In this document: positions 1-6,082 of the stretch, in pieces
How positions within the stretch are numbered: the stretch's first letter is position 1
Layout: each line of letters begins with the position of its first letter
From: Bryobacteraceae bacterium
Lineage (GTDB): Bacteria > Acidobacteriota > Terriglobia > Bryobacterales > Bryobacteraceae
Length of the DNA: 7,716 nt
Reading direction: 5' to 3'
NCBI GenBank assembly: GCA_025350445.1
Contig: JANXXV010000246.1
Span: 1-7,716, forward strand
The notes under the pieces: generated by a model
Database searches by the model: none
What the model was told of the DNA's origin: nothing
Seen by the model: only the letters and a program-made list of their open reading frames with translations
Position numbers and translations under genes: made by a program

Positions 1-869
1 CCCGCCTGTTTGGTTTTCCACGATAGATAGAACGGATCGATCGGGATGCAATGCCCTCCCAGCCCCGGCCCGGGATAGAACGGCATGAATCCGAACGGTT
101 TGGTCGCGGCGGCCTCAATCACTTCCCATACATTAATGCCCATGCGGTCGCACATCAGCGCCATCTCATTCACCAGTCCGATGTTGATCATGCGGAATGT
201 GTTTTCCAGCAGCTTCACCATCTCGGCAACTTTGGTGGAACTGACCGGCACCACTTTTTCAAGTGCCTGCGCATAGAACAGGGCGCCCATGGCGGTGCAA
301 GCCGCCGTGATGCCGCCCACCACTTTTGGAATGTTCGCCGTCTGATATTTCGGATTGCCCGGATCGACGCGCTCCGGTGAGAAGCACAGGAAGAAGTCCT
401 CGCCTACTTTCAGATCGTCGCGCTCCAACATCGGCAGCACCAGCTCGTCAGTGGTGCCGGGATATGTGGTGGATTCCAGCACTACCAGCATCCCTGGGTG
501 GAAGTGCCTGGCAATCTCCTGGCAGGCCGACACAATGTAGCTCATGTCCGGGTCTTTAGTTTTCCGCAAGGGGGTTGGCACGCAAATGTCGATGGTGTCT
601 AGTTGCGATACCACTGCAAAGTCGGTTGTCGCCTTGATCTTTCCGCTTTTCACCAAAGCCGACAGCGTTTCGGTGGGGATGTCCTGAATATAGGACTCGC
701 CCTTGTTGACAAGGTCCACCTTCGATTGCAGGACGTCAATCCCGGTAACGGTGAATCCCGCTTTGGCGAATTCCACCGCCAGCGGCAACCCCACGTAGCC
801 AAGCCCGATCACGCCCACCTGGGCTTCGCGGGAGGAAATCTTCGCACTCAATTTCTCCACTAGCGTCAT
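1..869 (-). CDS. Nucleotide-sugar dehydrogenase, UDP-GlcNAc/ManNAc 6-dehydrogenase type (partial, 3' end off window)
   Basis: By family, this enzyme oxidises C6 of a UDP-sugar to a uronic acid with two NAD+, in the cytoplasm, supplying acidic sugars for surface polysaccharide. About 289 residues are readable from the ATG to the left edge with no stop. The Rossmann motif GLGYVGLP lies at 22-29 and an acidic residue (ID, 42-43) suits NAD binding. ESTTYPGTT is at 132-140, SPERVDPGN at 164-172, and the conserved Lys219 and Asn223 are in KLLENTF. The catalytic Cys274 sits in GGHCIPIDP. ESTTYPGTT plus SPERxDPGN resembles the WbpA/VipA (UDP-GlcNAc) branch more than classical UDP-glucose dehydrogenases, but the exact substrate is inferred. 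The C-terminal UDP-binding domain lies outside the window. The start codon overlaps the dapF stop in an ATGA, and an AAAGGTGAG Shine-Dalgarno-like stretch lies just upstream inside dapF. Confidence 0.92.
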   Translation of the reverse strand, partial: MTLVEKLSAKISSREAQVGVIGLGYVGLPLAVEFAKAGFTVTGIDVLQSKVDLVNKGESYIQDIPTETLSALVKSGKIKATTDFAVVSQLDTIDICVPTPLRKTKDPDMSYIVSACQEIARHFHPGMLVVLESTTYPGTTDELVLPMLERDDLKVGEDFFLCFSPERVDPGNPKYQTANIPKVVGGITAACTAMGALFYAQALEKVVPVSSTKVAEMVKLLENTFRMINIGLVNEMALMCDRMGINVWEVIEAAATKPFGFMPFYPGPGLGGHCIPIDPFYLSWKTKQA

Positions 870-1648
870 AGAAAGAACTCACCTTTAACAACGATTTCGA
901 CAGGTCCGGTGAGATACAAATCGTCTCCTTGGACTCGAAGGATTAGGGCACAGGCCGGAGTTTCAATCGTAACTGGACTCGACACCCCGCCGCGCGCCAG
1001 CGCCGCCGCGGCCGCGCCGGTGGATCCGGTGCCGGAACTCATCGTCTCACCCACGCCCCGTTCAAAGAACCGCACGTCGATGGTATGGCCGTCCACAAAT
1101 TTCACAAACGACACATTCGTCTTCCTGGGAAACCGAGGGTGGGCTTCAATTTGAGCGCCAATCGTACGCCAGTCCAGTGTGAAGTCGTCCACGAAGACGG
1201 CGCACTGCGGATTCCCCACGTTTACGATGGTCACAGGCAGGTTCAGCAGCGTGCCCCGCAATTCTTCCACCACCGCGCGCCCCATGTTCATCTCGAACAG
1301 ATACTTGTAGCCGTTCCGCTCGATTAACCGGATTTCTTTCCGCCCGGCGCCGGTCAGAATGGACACGGCGGATTCGGCAAGGCCTGCCTCAATCAGGAAA
1401 GCTGCCGCACAGCGCGTGCCGTTGCCGGATATCTCCGGCTCACTTCCATCGGAATTGAATAGCCGGATCTTTCCGTGGCAGCCATCGGTTCCCGGCGACA
1501 CCACCAGCCAGCCGTCGGCCCCGGCGCCCGTGTGCCTGTCACAAATCGCGACAGCAACGGCCGGCAGGTCCTCACTGGGAATTTCGCCGGCCCAAGTAAG
1601 CAGAAAGTCGTTCTTAGCGCCGTGCGCCTTCGTAAACGGGATCTTCAT
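866..1648 (-). CDS. dapF: Diaminopimelate epimerase family protein with Cys-to-Ser active-site change
   Basis: Family DapF enzymes interconvert LL- and meso-diaminopimelate in the cytoplasm for lysine and peptidoglycan, using two cysteines as acid and base. The 260 residues are close to the usual length of about 275 and cover both pseudo-symmetric halves. N-terminal landmarks are AHGAKNDF (8-15), GADGW (43-47) and SDGSEPEISGNGTRC (66-80), ending in the first catalytic Cys80. C-terminal landmarks are VGNPQC (144-149), FERGVGE (195-201) and SSGTGS (204-209). In characterised enzymes the last motif reads ACGTGA or ACGSGA, so Ser205 replaces the second catalytic Cys. Gln148 stands where His is usual (GNPH). 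The fold is clear, but epimerase activity is therefore not assured; it may be a lineage variant, a relaxed paralogue or a different PF01678-type activity. Its ATG overlaps the glycosyltransferase stop by 4 nt and its stop overlaps the dehydrogenase start by 4 nt. No clear Shine-Dalgarno is seen, so coupling is likely. Confidence 0.85.
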   Translation of the reverse strand: MKIPFTKAHGAKNDFLLTWAGEIPSEDLPAVAVAICDRHTGAGADGWLVVSPGTDGCHGKIRLFNSDGSEPEISGNGTRCAAAFLIEAGLAESAVSILTGAGRKEIRLIERNGYKYLFEMNMGRAVVEELRGTLLNLPVTIVNVGNPQCAVFVDDFTLDWRTIGAQIEAHPRFPRKTNVSFVKFVDGHTIDVRFFERGVGETMSSGTGSTGAAAAALARGGVSSPVTIETPACALILRVQGDDLYLTGPVEIVVKGEFFL

Positions 1649-3249
1649 GGAGTAGGAACCGGCGGCGGTGTCTCGCGGCGAAATATCTGGATCACCGGCG
1701 CGTCTCTAACAGTGACTATTTTTACACAGCGATACCGCGGGCCGTTCTTCGCGGCGCGATCGATGGTGGTGGCCAAGGTGTCGGCGCCGCGCGTTACGGC
1801 CCATTCGGCGTTTAGAAAAAGATCGGGCCTTGCCATCGCCGCAAGCCACTGCGGGTTGTCGCCGTCGTGGATGGTTTGGTGCATTGGAATTCCGGCTTCC
1901 CGGAAGATGCCAGTCTGATCTCCGAAGGAAGCAAATACTGTATCCCCCGGTCGAATGTGATCCCGGAGGTAGCCTGCCGCTTCCTGCGTCCAGGCGCGGC
2001 GGGCCAGGGAATTCACCTGACTCTCCTTCCAGCAAATCCAGTTCTCCGCTCTTGGATAGGCAAGCCACGGGACCACGCAGGCCAGCACGACTAAGACCGC
2101 CGCCAGAGCTCGAATCCTTTGCGGAGCGATGGCCACCAGCGCTCCGCCGCCTAGTGCAAGCAGCGGTAGAACCGCTAATCCGTAACGCGTGTTGTAGTAT
2201 CCGTTCGGCCACAAGTGCGGGACGAAAATCGGCACGCCGGACGAATACATACTCAACACATAGAACAGGGGCGGTAGCGCCAGGAAAATCACCGGCCAGA
2301 ATGCTTTTCTGATGACCGCGGCCGCCAGACCAGCCAGCCCTGCGAACAGTAACACCGGCCCCACGGCAAGCTGCGCGGCGGAGCGGAAGTAGAAGATCGA
2401 TTTGGCCCAATCATGATCCGTAGGAAAGCGCGCCATACCTGCCGCCAGGTCCCGCTCGTAGATTCCTTTAGCAGAATACGGACCGAAGTAGAATTCAAAG
2501 AACGTCCCGTAATACCACCAGTTGTGCCCCATCCAATAAAGCGGCGCAATGCCGGCGATAGCGCCGAACAGCACGGCATTACGAATCCGGTTGGCCTGCG
2601 AGGCCACCAGAAAATACAGCACAATAAACGGGATCAGCGACCATCCCTCATACCGGGTCAGTGACGCCGCAATCGAGAACAGACCAGCGCCCAAGACGGC
2701 CAGAACGGACTGCGTGGAATAAAACGCCACTGTACAGTAAAGCAGTCCGCACATTGTCAGGAAGAAAACGGGCTCCGTCATCGGGGTTGACTGCAGATAG
2801 AGCAGATTCGGATTCAGCGCGAATAAGGCGGCTGTGCAAGCTGCCGCGGCGGTACTCTGGAACACGCGCCGCGCGGCCGCAAACAGCATGGCGCCCGCAA
2901 GCACAAAGCAGGCCACTGCCGGAATTGTACCGGCCAGCCCCGACTGCCACAGCCTGTCATTCCCCACGAAAGGCAGCATTAAAACGTGGGGCACGGGCAA
3001 CCACGGGCTGCCCACCTGGTCGTAGCCGGGGTTGCGTGAGTCCAAGATTCTGCGCGCCGTATTCAGGTGCGCTTCCGCGTCCCCGTAATACAGCACGTAA
3101 CCTTGGCTGTAGAACCAAGCCGCCGCGCCAATGCCCAACGCCGCCAGCAAAACAAAAACCACCGCGCCCGAGAGGATTCCGGAGCTTGCCCGCGGAGCCG
3201 GAGCTTTCTTAGAAGTCCGTGAAGGTTTTGAACTCTTGGAAGCGGGCAT
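1645..3249 (-). CDS. Multi-pass membrane glycosyltransferase, GT-C / family-39-like
   Basis: A 534-residue integral membrane protein. After a Lys/Ser/Pro-rich cytoplasmic-looking tail (1-22) comes a first membrane segment (about 25-45). A large-loop motif GDAEAH follows (56-61), whose acidic pair is typical of the catalytic loop of GT-C enzymes. Further hydrophobic segments lie at about 103-126, 133-150, 160-176, 181-196, 204-217, 225-240, 291-312, 317-335, 356-375 and 380-397. TPMTEP (155-160), LTRYEGW (197-203) and NTRYGLAVLP (353-362) resemble motifs of PMT/ArnT-like polyprenyl-phosphate-sugar transferases. The tail from about 400 is soluble. Such enzymes move sugars from polyprenyl carriers to proteins, lipids or glycans on the outer face of the inner membrane; donor and acceptor here are unknown. 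I chose ATG 3249 over the TTG one codon earlier. It overlaps the kinase gene by 41 nt in another frame. The neighbouring nucleotide-sugar dehydrogenase supports a glycoconjugate role. Confidence 0.85.
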   Translation of the reverse strand: MPASKSSKPSRTSKKAPAPRASSGILSGAVVFVLLAALGIGAAAWFYSQGYVLYYGDAEAHLNTARRILDSRNPGYDQVGSPWLPVPHVLMLPFVGNDRLWQSGLAGTIPAVACFVLAGAMLFAAARRVFQSTAAAACTAALFALNPNLLYLQSTPMTEPVFFLTMCGLLYCTVAFYSTQSVLAVLGAGLFSIAASLTRYEGWSLIPFIVLYFLVASQANRIRNAVLFGAIAGIAPLYWMGHNWWYYGTFFEFYFGPYSAKGIYERDLAAGMARFPTDHDWAKSIFYFRSAAQLAVGPVLLFAGLAGLAAAVIRKAFWPVIFLALPPLFYVLSMYSSGVPIFVPHLWPNGYYNTRYGLAVLPLLALGGGALVAIAPQRIRALAAVLVVLACVVPWLAYPRAENWICWKESQVNSLARRAWTQEAAGYLRDHIRPGDTVFASFGDQTGIFREAGIPMHQTIHDGDNPQWLAAMARPDLFLNAEWAVTRGADTLATTIDRAAKNGPRYRCVKIVTVRDAPVIQIFRRETPPPVPTP

Positions 3250-4126
3250 CAATCTCAGTGCGCGTCAAATTGCGGAAACGGTCCACGCCGAACTTTTCGC
3301 AACAGAAACTCCCCATTACCGATCCGTAGATCACGGCGCGGCTCAGCTCCTTGCGGTCGATGTGATCCTTCTTCAGATCTAAACCGCACGCGGCCAGATA
3401 GCCGATGAAGCCGCCCGCGAAGCAGTCGCCCGCGCCTGTTGGATCGAACACCTGTTCCAATAGATAACCGGGCACTACGAAGAATTGATCGTGCCGGAAC
3501 AGCATCGCGCCATATTCGCCGCGCTTGATGACCAGCGTGTTCGGCCCCAGCGAGAGAATCTTGTGCGCCGCCTTCCGCAGGTTCGATTCGCCGGAGAGCA
3601 GCCGCGCCTCGCTATCGTTGATCAGCAGAAAATCCCAGTCCTTCAGCGTTCCCAGCAGCTCTTCCCGGTAGTCGTTGATCCAGTAATTCATGGTGTCGCC
3701 ACCCACCAGCCGGACGCCATTCATCTGCTCACGCACGCTCTTCTGCAGCGCGGGCTGAATGTTGCCCAAAAGCAAGTACGGCGAGCTCTTGTATGCTTCC
3801 GGCAGCTTCGGCTGGAAGTCGGCGAACACGTTCAGATCCGTCCGGATGGTGGTTCGCTCGTTCATGTCCTGGGAATAAACGCCTTCCCAAAAAAAAGTTT
3901 TGCCGGCGACATGCTCCAAACCCGCCAGATCGATGTTGCGGCTTTCCAGGAACTCCACATCGGCGGGGTCGAAATCCTCACCTACCACCGCGACAATCTT
4001 TACCGGACTAAAATAACTTGCGGACAGGGCAATATAGGTGCAGGCGCCGCCGAGCATGCGCTCTACCCGACCGTGCGGTGTCTCGACACCGTCATAGGCA
4101 ACCGACCCAACAACAACAATGGACAT
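3209..4126 (-). CDS. PfkB-family (ribokinase-like) carbohydrate kinase
   Basis: A 305-residue cytoplasmic kinase of the ribokinase superfamily, which transfers phosphate from ATP to a sugar or nucleoside hydroxyl. It starts with a short strand (MSIVVVGSVAYD) followed by the GGA substrate-binding glycines at 26-28. An NDSE motif (170-173) matches the family NxxE magnesium/phosphate motif, and KRGEYG (201-206) precedes the ATP site. The second PfkB signature DPTGAGDCFAGGF (228-240) carries the catalytic base Asp234. Length is normal. The substrate cannot be told from sequence; ribose, fructose-derivative, ADP-heptose-type and adenosine are all possible in principle. I chose ATG 4126 rather than GTG 4156, because the family N-terminus begins right at MSIVVV and a -10 box sits between the two. 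It is the first gene of the leftward operon. A run of eight T in codons 77-80 is unusual (see findings). Confidence 0.92.
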   Translation of the reverse strand: MSIVVVGSVAYDGVETPHGRVERMLGGACTYIALSASYFSPVKIVAVVGEDFDPADVEFLESRNIDLAGLEHVAGKTFFWEGVYSQDMNERTTIRTDLNVFADFQPKLPEAYKSSPYLLLGNIQPALQKSVREQMNGVRLVGGDTMNYWINDYREELLGTLKDWDFLLINDSEARLLSGESNLRKAAHKILSLGPNTLVIKRGEYGAMLFRHDQFFVVPGYLLEQVFDPTGAGDCFAGGFIGYLAACGLDLKKDHIDRKELSRAVIYGSVMGSFCCEKFGVDRFRNLTRTEIDARFQEFKTFTDF

Positions 4127-4178
4127 TTCCCGATTGTACCCGCCGCGGCCGCGCACGGTACACTAAGAAGAGTAAGTC
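4127..4178. promoter_or_regulatory. Divergent promoter region with coaxial dyad (kinase operon / phosphoesterase operon)
   Basis: The 52-bp gap between divergent start codons holds TACAAT on the minus strand (4138-4133) and TACACT on the plus strand (4159-4164), both good -10 matches pointing outward. Six bases separate TACAAT from the kinase ATG, so standard spacing puts +1 at the A of that ATG (leaderless). For the plus strand +1 would fall near 4171, leaving about 8 nt of leader. Arms TGTACC (4135-4140) and GGTACA (4157-4162) share the centre 4148.5 with the palindrome CGCGGCCGCG (4144-4153). No good -35 is visible for either. Promoter calls are inference. Confidence 0.45.
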
Positions 4179-5315
4179 ATGGGTGTCCGCCCGCATTTTC
4201 TCTTCGATCTAACCGTGTACCTCGTAAGCCTTGGGGCACTCTATACCTTGCGCCGCTGGAATTCCGCGCAGCCGCCGGATCCCATAAAAAAACGCATCGG
4301 GACCGGCCTGGCCATCGCGGCCGTCTGGCTTTCTCTAGGCATGGCCCTGACCCCGGCTGTCATTTCCCGGCACTTGCCGAATTTTTGGGCCAGTTGGATT
4401 CACGCCGGCGCCGTCGCCATCGCACTGTGGTCCATGGCGGCACTGATGTTGGCGGGTATCTGGAAGAACGTTCGCGTCTTCGATCCCAAGCGCAGACAGT
4501 TTCTGCGGGTTGCACGCGCCGCTACTTTTGCCGCCCCCGTCGTCGCTACCGGGTTCGGTATTATCCAGCGCGAGAACTTGACTCTACGGGAGGTGGATGT
4601 CCACATCCCGAATCTACCCAAGGATTTGCAAGGGCTCCGGCTGGTTCAAATCAGCGACATCCATTTGAGTCCATTCGTCAGCGAGTCGCTGCTGGCGCGT
4701 GCCATCGACATGGCCAATGAGACGCACGCGCACATTGGACTTGTGACCGGGGATCTGATCACCAGGGTGGGTGATCCGCTTGATCTCTGTTTGAAACATC
4801 TGGCGCGGTTGAAGGTGGAGGCGCCGGTTCTGGGCTGCCTGGGAAACCACGAGATTTACGCCGAGAGCGAAGAATACACGACAAGAGCCGGTTTGAGGAT
4901 TGGAATCCGCTTTCTTCGCCGGGAGTCGCAGGTTCTGCGGTTCGGCAAGTCCAGCATCAACTTTGCCGGATTCGACTACCAGCGAAAAGGGGTTGAATAT
5001 CTGGTGGGCGCCGAAGAAATGCTTGTGCCGGGGGCTTTAAACATCATGCTTTCTCACAGCCCCGACGTCTTTCCGGTGGCTGCGGCGAAAGGCTACGATC
5101 TCACCTTGTCCGGCCACACCCACGGCGGGCAGGTTAACGTGGAGATCCTTCATCAGGGCCTGAATATCGCCCGGTTCATAACACCTTATGTAGACGGTTT
5201 ATACCGCGAAGGAAACGCGTCGATTTTCGTCACGCGAGGAGTGGGAACCGTCGGTTTGCCGGCCCGCCTCGGCGTGCCGCCGGAGATCGCGCTGATACGC
5301 TTGTGCGCTACTTGA
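4179..5315 (+). CDS. Membrane-anchored calcineurin-like metallophosphoesterase (YkuE/YaeI-like)
   Basis: A 378-residue two-part protein. The N-terminal part has hydrophobic segments at about 8-24, 42-62 and 74-95. A twin-arginine-like motif RRQFLRVA (105-112) then leads a fourth hydrophobic stretch (113-129). From about 138 comes a dinuclear-metal phosphoesterase domain with all motifs: DIH (Asp160, His162), GDL (Asp192), GNHE (Asn223, His224), SHSPD (His293) and GHTHGGQ (His313, His315). This arrangement matches the YkuE/YaeI group, whose members are exported or membrane-attached and act on phosphoesters such as lipid A precursors or cell-envelope phosphodiesters. The substrate here is not determined. 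The catalytic domain is probably on the periplasmic side, by inference from the RR motif. ATG 4179 is preceded by a modest GAAGAG ribosome site six bases away. It is first in a two-gene operon; its stop lies 13 nt inside the next gene. Confidence 0.9.
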   Translation: MGVRPHFLFDLTVYLVSLGALYTLRRWNSAQPPDPIKKRIGTGLAIAAVWLSLGMALTPAVISRHLPNFWASWIHAGAVAIALWSMAALMLAGIWKNVRVFDPKRRQFLRVARAATFAAPVVATGFGIIQRENLTLREVDVHIPNLPKDLQGLRLVQISDIHLSPFVSESLLARAIDMANETHAHIGLVTGDLITRVGDPLDLCLKHLARLKVEAPVLGCLGNHEIYAESEEYTTRAGLRIGIRFLRRESQVLRFGKSSINFAGFDYQRKGVEYLVGAEEMLVPGALNIMLSHSPDVFPVAAAKGYDLTLSGHTHGGQVNVEILHQGLNIARFITPYVDGLYREGNASIFVTRGVGTVGLPARLGVPPEIALIRLCAT

Positions 5316-6022
5316 TTCTGAGCGATATTCACGGCAACTGGGAAGCGTTGAGCGCGGTTCTCGCCGATGCCCATGGAAAATACGACCAGATACTGAATTG
5401 CGGCGATCTGGTGGGCTATGGGCCCGATCCAAACGCGGTGGTCGATTGGGCTCGGGCCGGCACGGTAGCCGGCATCCGTGGCAACCACGACAAATCCTGC
5501 GCCGGCCTGGAGGATTTGGAATGGTTCAATCCGGTGGCAAAGACGTCCGCCATCTGGACCAGCAAAACTTTGACCGACGTGAATCGGGAATATCTGCGCC
5601 AGCTTCCGGCAGGCCCGTTGCCCGTTTCGAATTTTCAGATACTGCACGGTTCTCCGGCGGACGAGGACGAGTACCTGGTTACGCGGCAGGAAGCCGGATA
5701 CGTTGCATCTCTTGTGCAAACACCGATCTCCTTCTTCGGCCACACCCATTTGCAAGGCGGTTTCCTGCTGCACCGGAACGGCGTCAAGCTGTTAGCCCCG
5801 TGTGCGTTTCAGTTGCAGGCGGACTCGCGTTATCTGGTGAATCCCGGATCGGTGGGCCAGCCGCGCGACCATGATCCGGAGGCGGCATACGCTATTTATA
5901 CTCCGGACCATCGTCTGGTGGAGTTCGGCCGCGTTCCGTACGACATCGAAACCACTCAGCGCAAGATTGTCCGCGCGGGACTCCCTGACATGCTTGCGTA
6001 TCGCCTGACGGTTGGAAAATAG
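5303..6022 (+). CDS. YfcE/MJ0936-like soluble metallophosphoesterase
   Basis: A 239-residue cytoplasmic phosphodiesterase/phosphatase of the calcineurin superfamily with a complete dinuclear metal site: SDIHGN (Asp8, His10), CGDLVGYG (Asp35), GNHD (Asn61, His62), LHGSP (His115) and GHTH (His147, His149). The late NPGSVGQPRD motif (180-189) is typical of YfcE/MJ0936-type enzymes. Family members hydrolyse assorted phosphodiesters in vitro and the physiological substrate is usually unknown. There is no signal peptide or membrane segment. The start is GTG at 5303; the conserved SDIHGN begins at residue 7, so a later start would destroy the active site. The start lies inside the previous gene (13-nt overlap), and only a distant GGAG is visible, so it is probably translated by coupling. 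It is not a fragment of the upstream enzyme, since each has its own full motif set. Confidence 0.9.
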   Translation: MRYLILSDIHGNWEALSAVLADAHGKYDQILNCGDLVGYGPDPNAVVDWARAGTVAGIRGNHDKSCAGLEDLEWFNPVAKTSAIWTSKTLTDVNREYLRQLPAGPLPVSNFQILHGSPADEDEYLVTRQEAGYVASLVQTPISFFGHTHLQGGFLLHRNGVKLLAPCAFQLQADSRYLVNPGSVGQPRDHDPEAAYAIYTPDHRLVEFGRVPYDIETTQRKIVRAGLPDMLAYRLTVGK

Positions 6023-6033
6023 CCCCTTGGACG

Positions 6034-6069
6034 GCGGTCCCCCAGGACCGCGCCGGACGCCCTCGTCCG
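6034..6069. terminator. Two tandem GC-rich hairpins between convergent genes, no U-tract
   Basis: Hairpin one pairs GCGGTCC (6034-6040) with GGACCGC (6045-6051) across a CCCA loop. Hairpin two pairs CGGACG (6054-6059) with CGTCCG (6064-6069) across a CCCT loop. They fill most of the 60-bp gap between the converging phosphoesterase and unknown genes. Neither strand has a following T run, so classical intrinsic termination is not supported. They may act as bidirectional blocks or 3'-end stabilisers. The stems are seen directly; the function is inferred. Confidence 0.5.
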
Positions 6070-6082
6070 AGCTTTCCGGATA

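Noticed and set aside
51..863. Plus-strand open frames at the left end
   Set aside because: They are antisense to the nucleotide-sugar dehydrogenase, whose frame is intact with every family motif in order.
4145..4152. Repeated GCGGCCGC octamers (also within dapF, the glycosyltransferase gene and the last gene)
   Set aside because: In coding DNA they simply encode Ala/Arg-rich stretches in GC-rich sequence, and their spacing is irregular. Only the intergenic copy is kept as part of a dyad.
4124..4156. GTG 4156 as kinase start
   Set aside because: It adds ten Gly/Arg-rich residues before the conserved N-terminal strand and lies upstream of the -10 box that best explains transcription.
3485..4720. 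411-codon plus-strand open frame across the kinase and the phosphoesterase start
   Set aside because: It runs antisense to the PfkB gene and out of frame through the phosphoesterase, both of which have clear family motifs. Its own product is Arg/Pro/His-rich with no recognisable domain, as expected of a GC-rich shadow frame.
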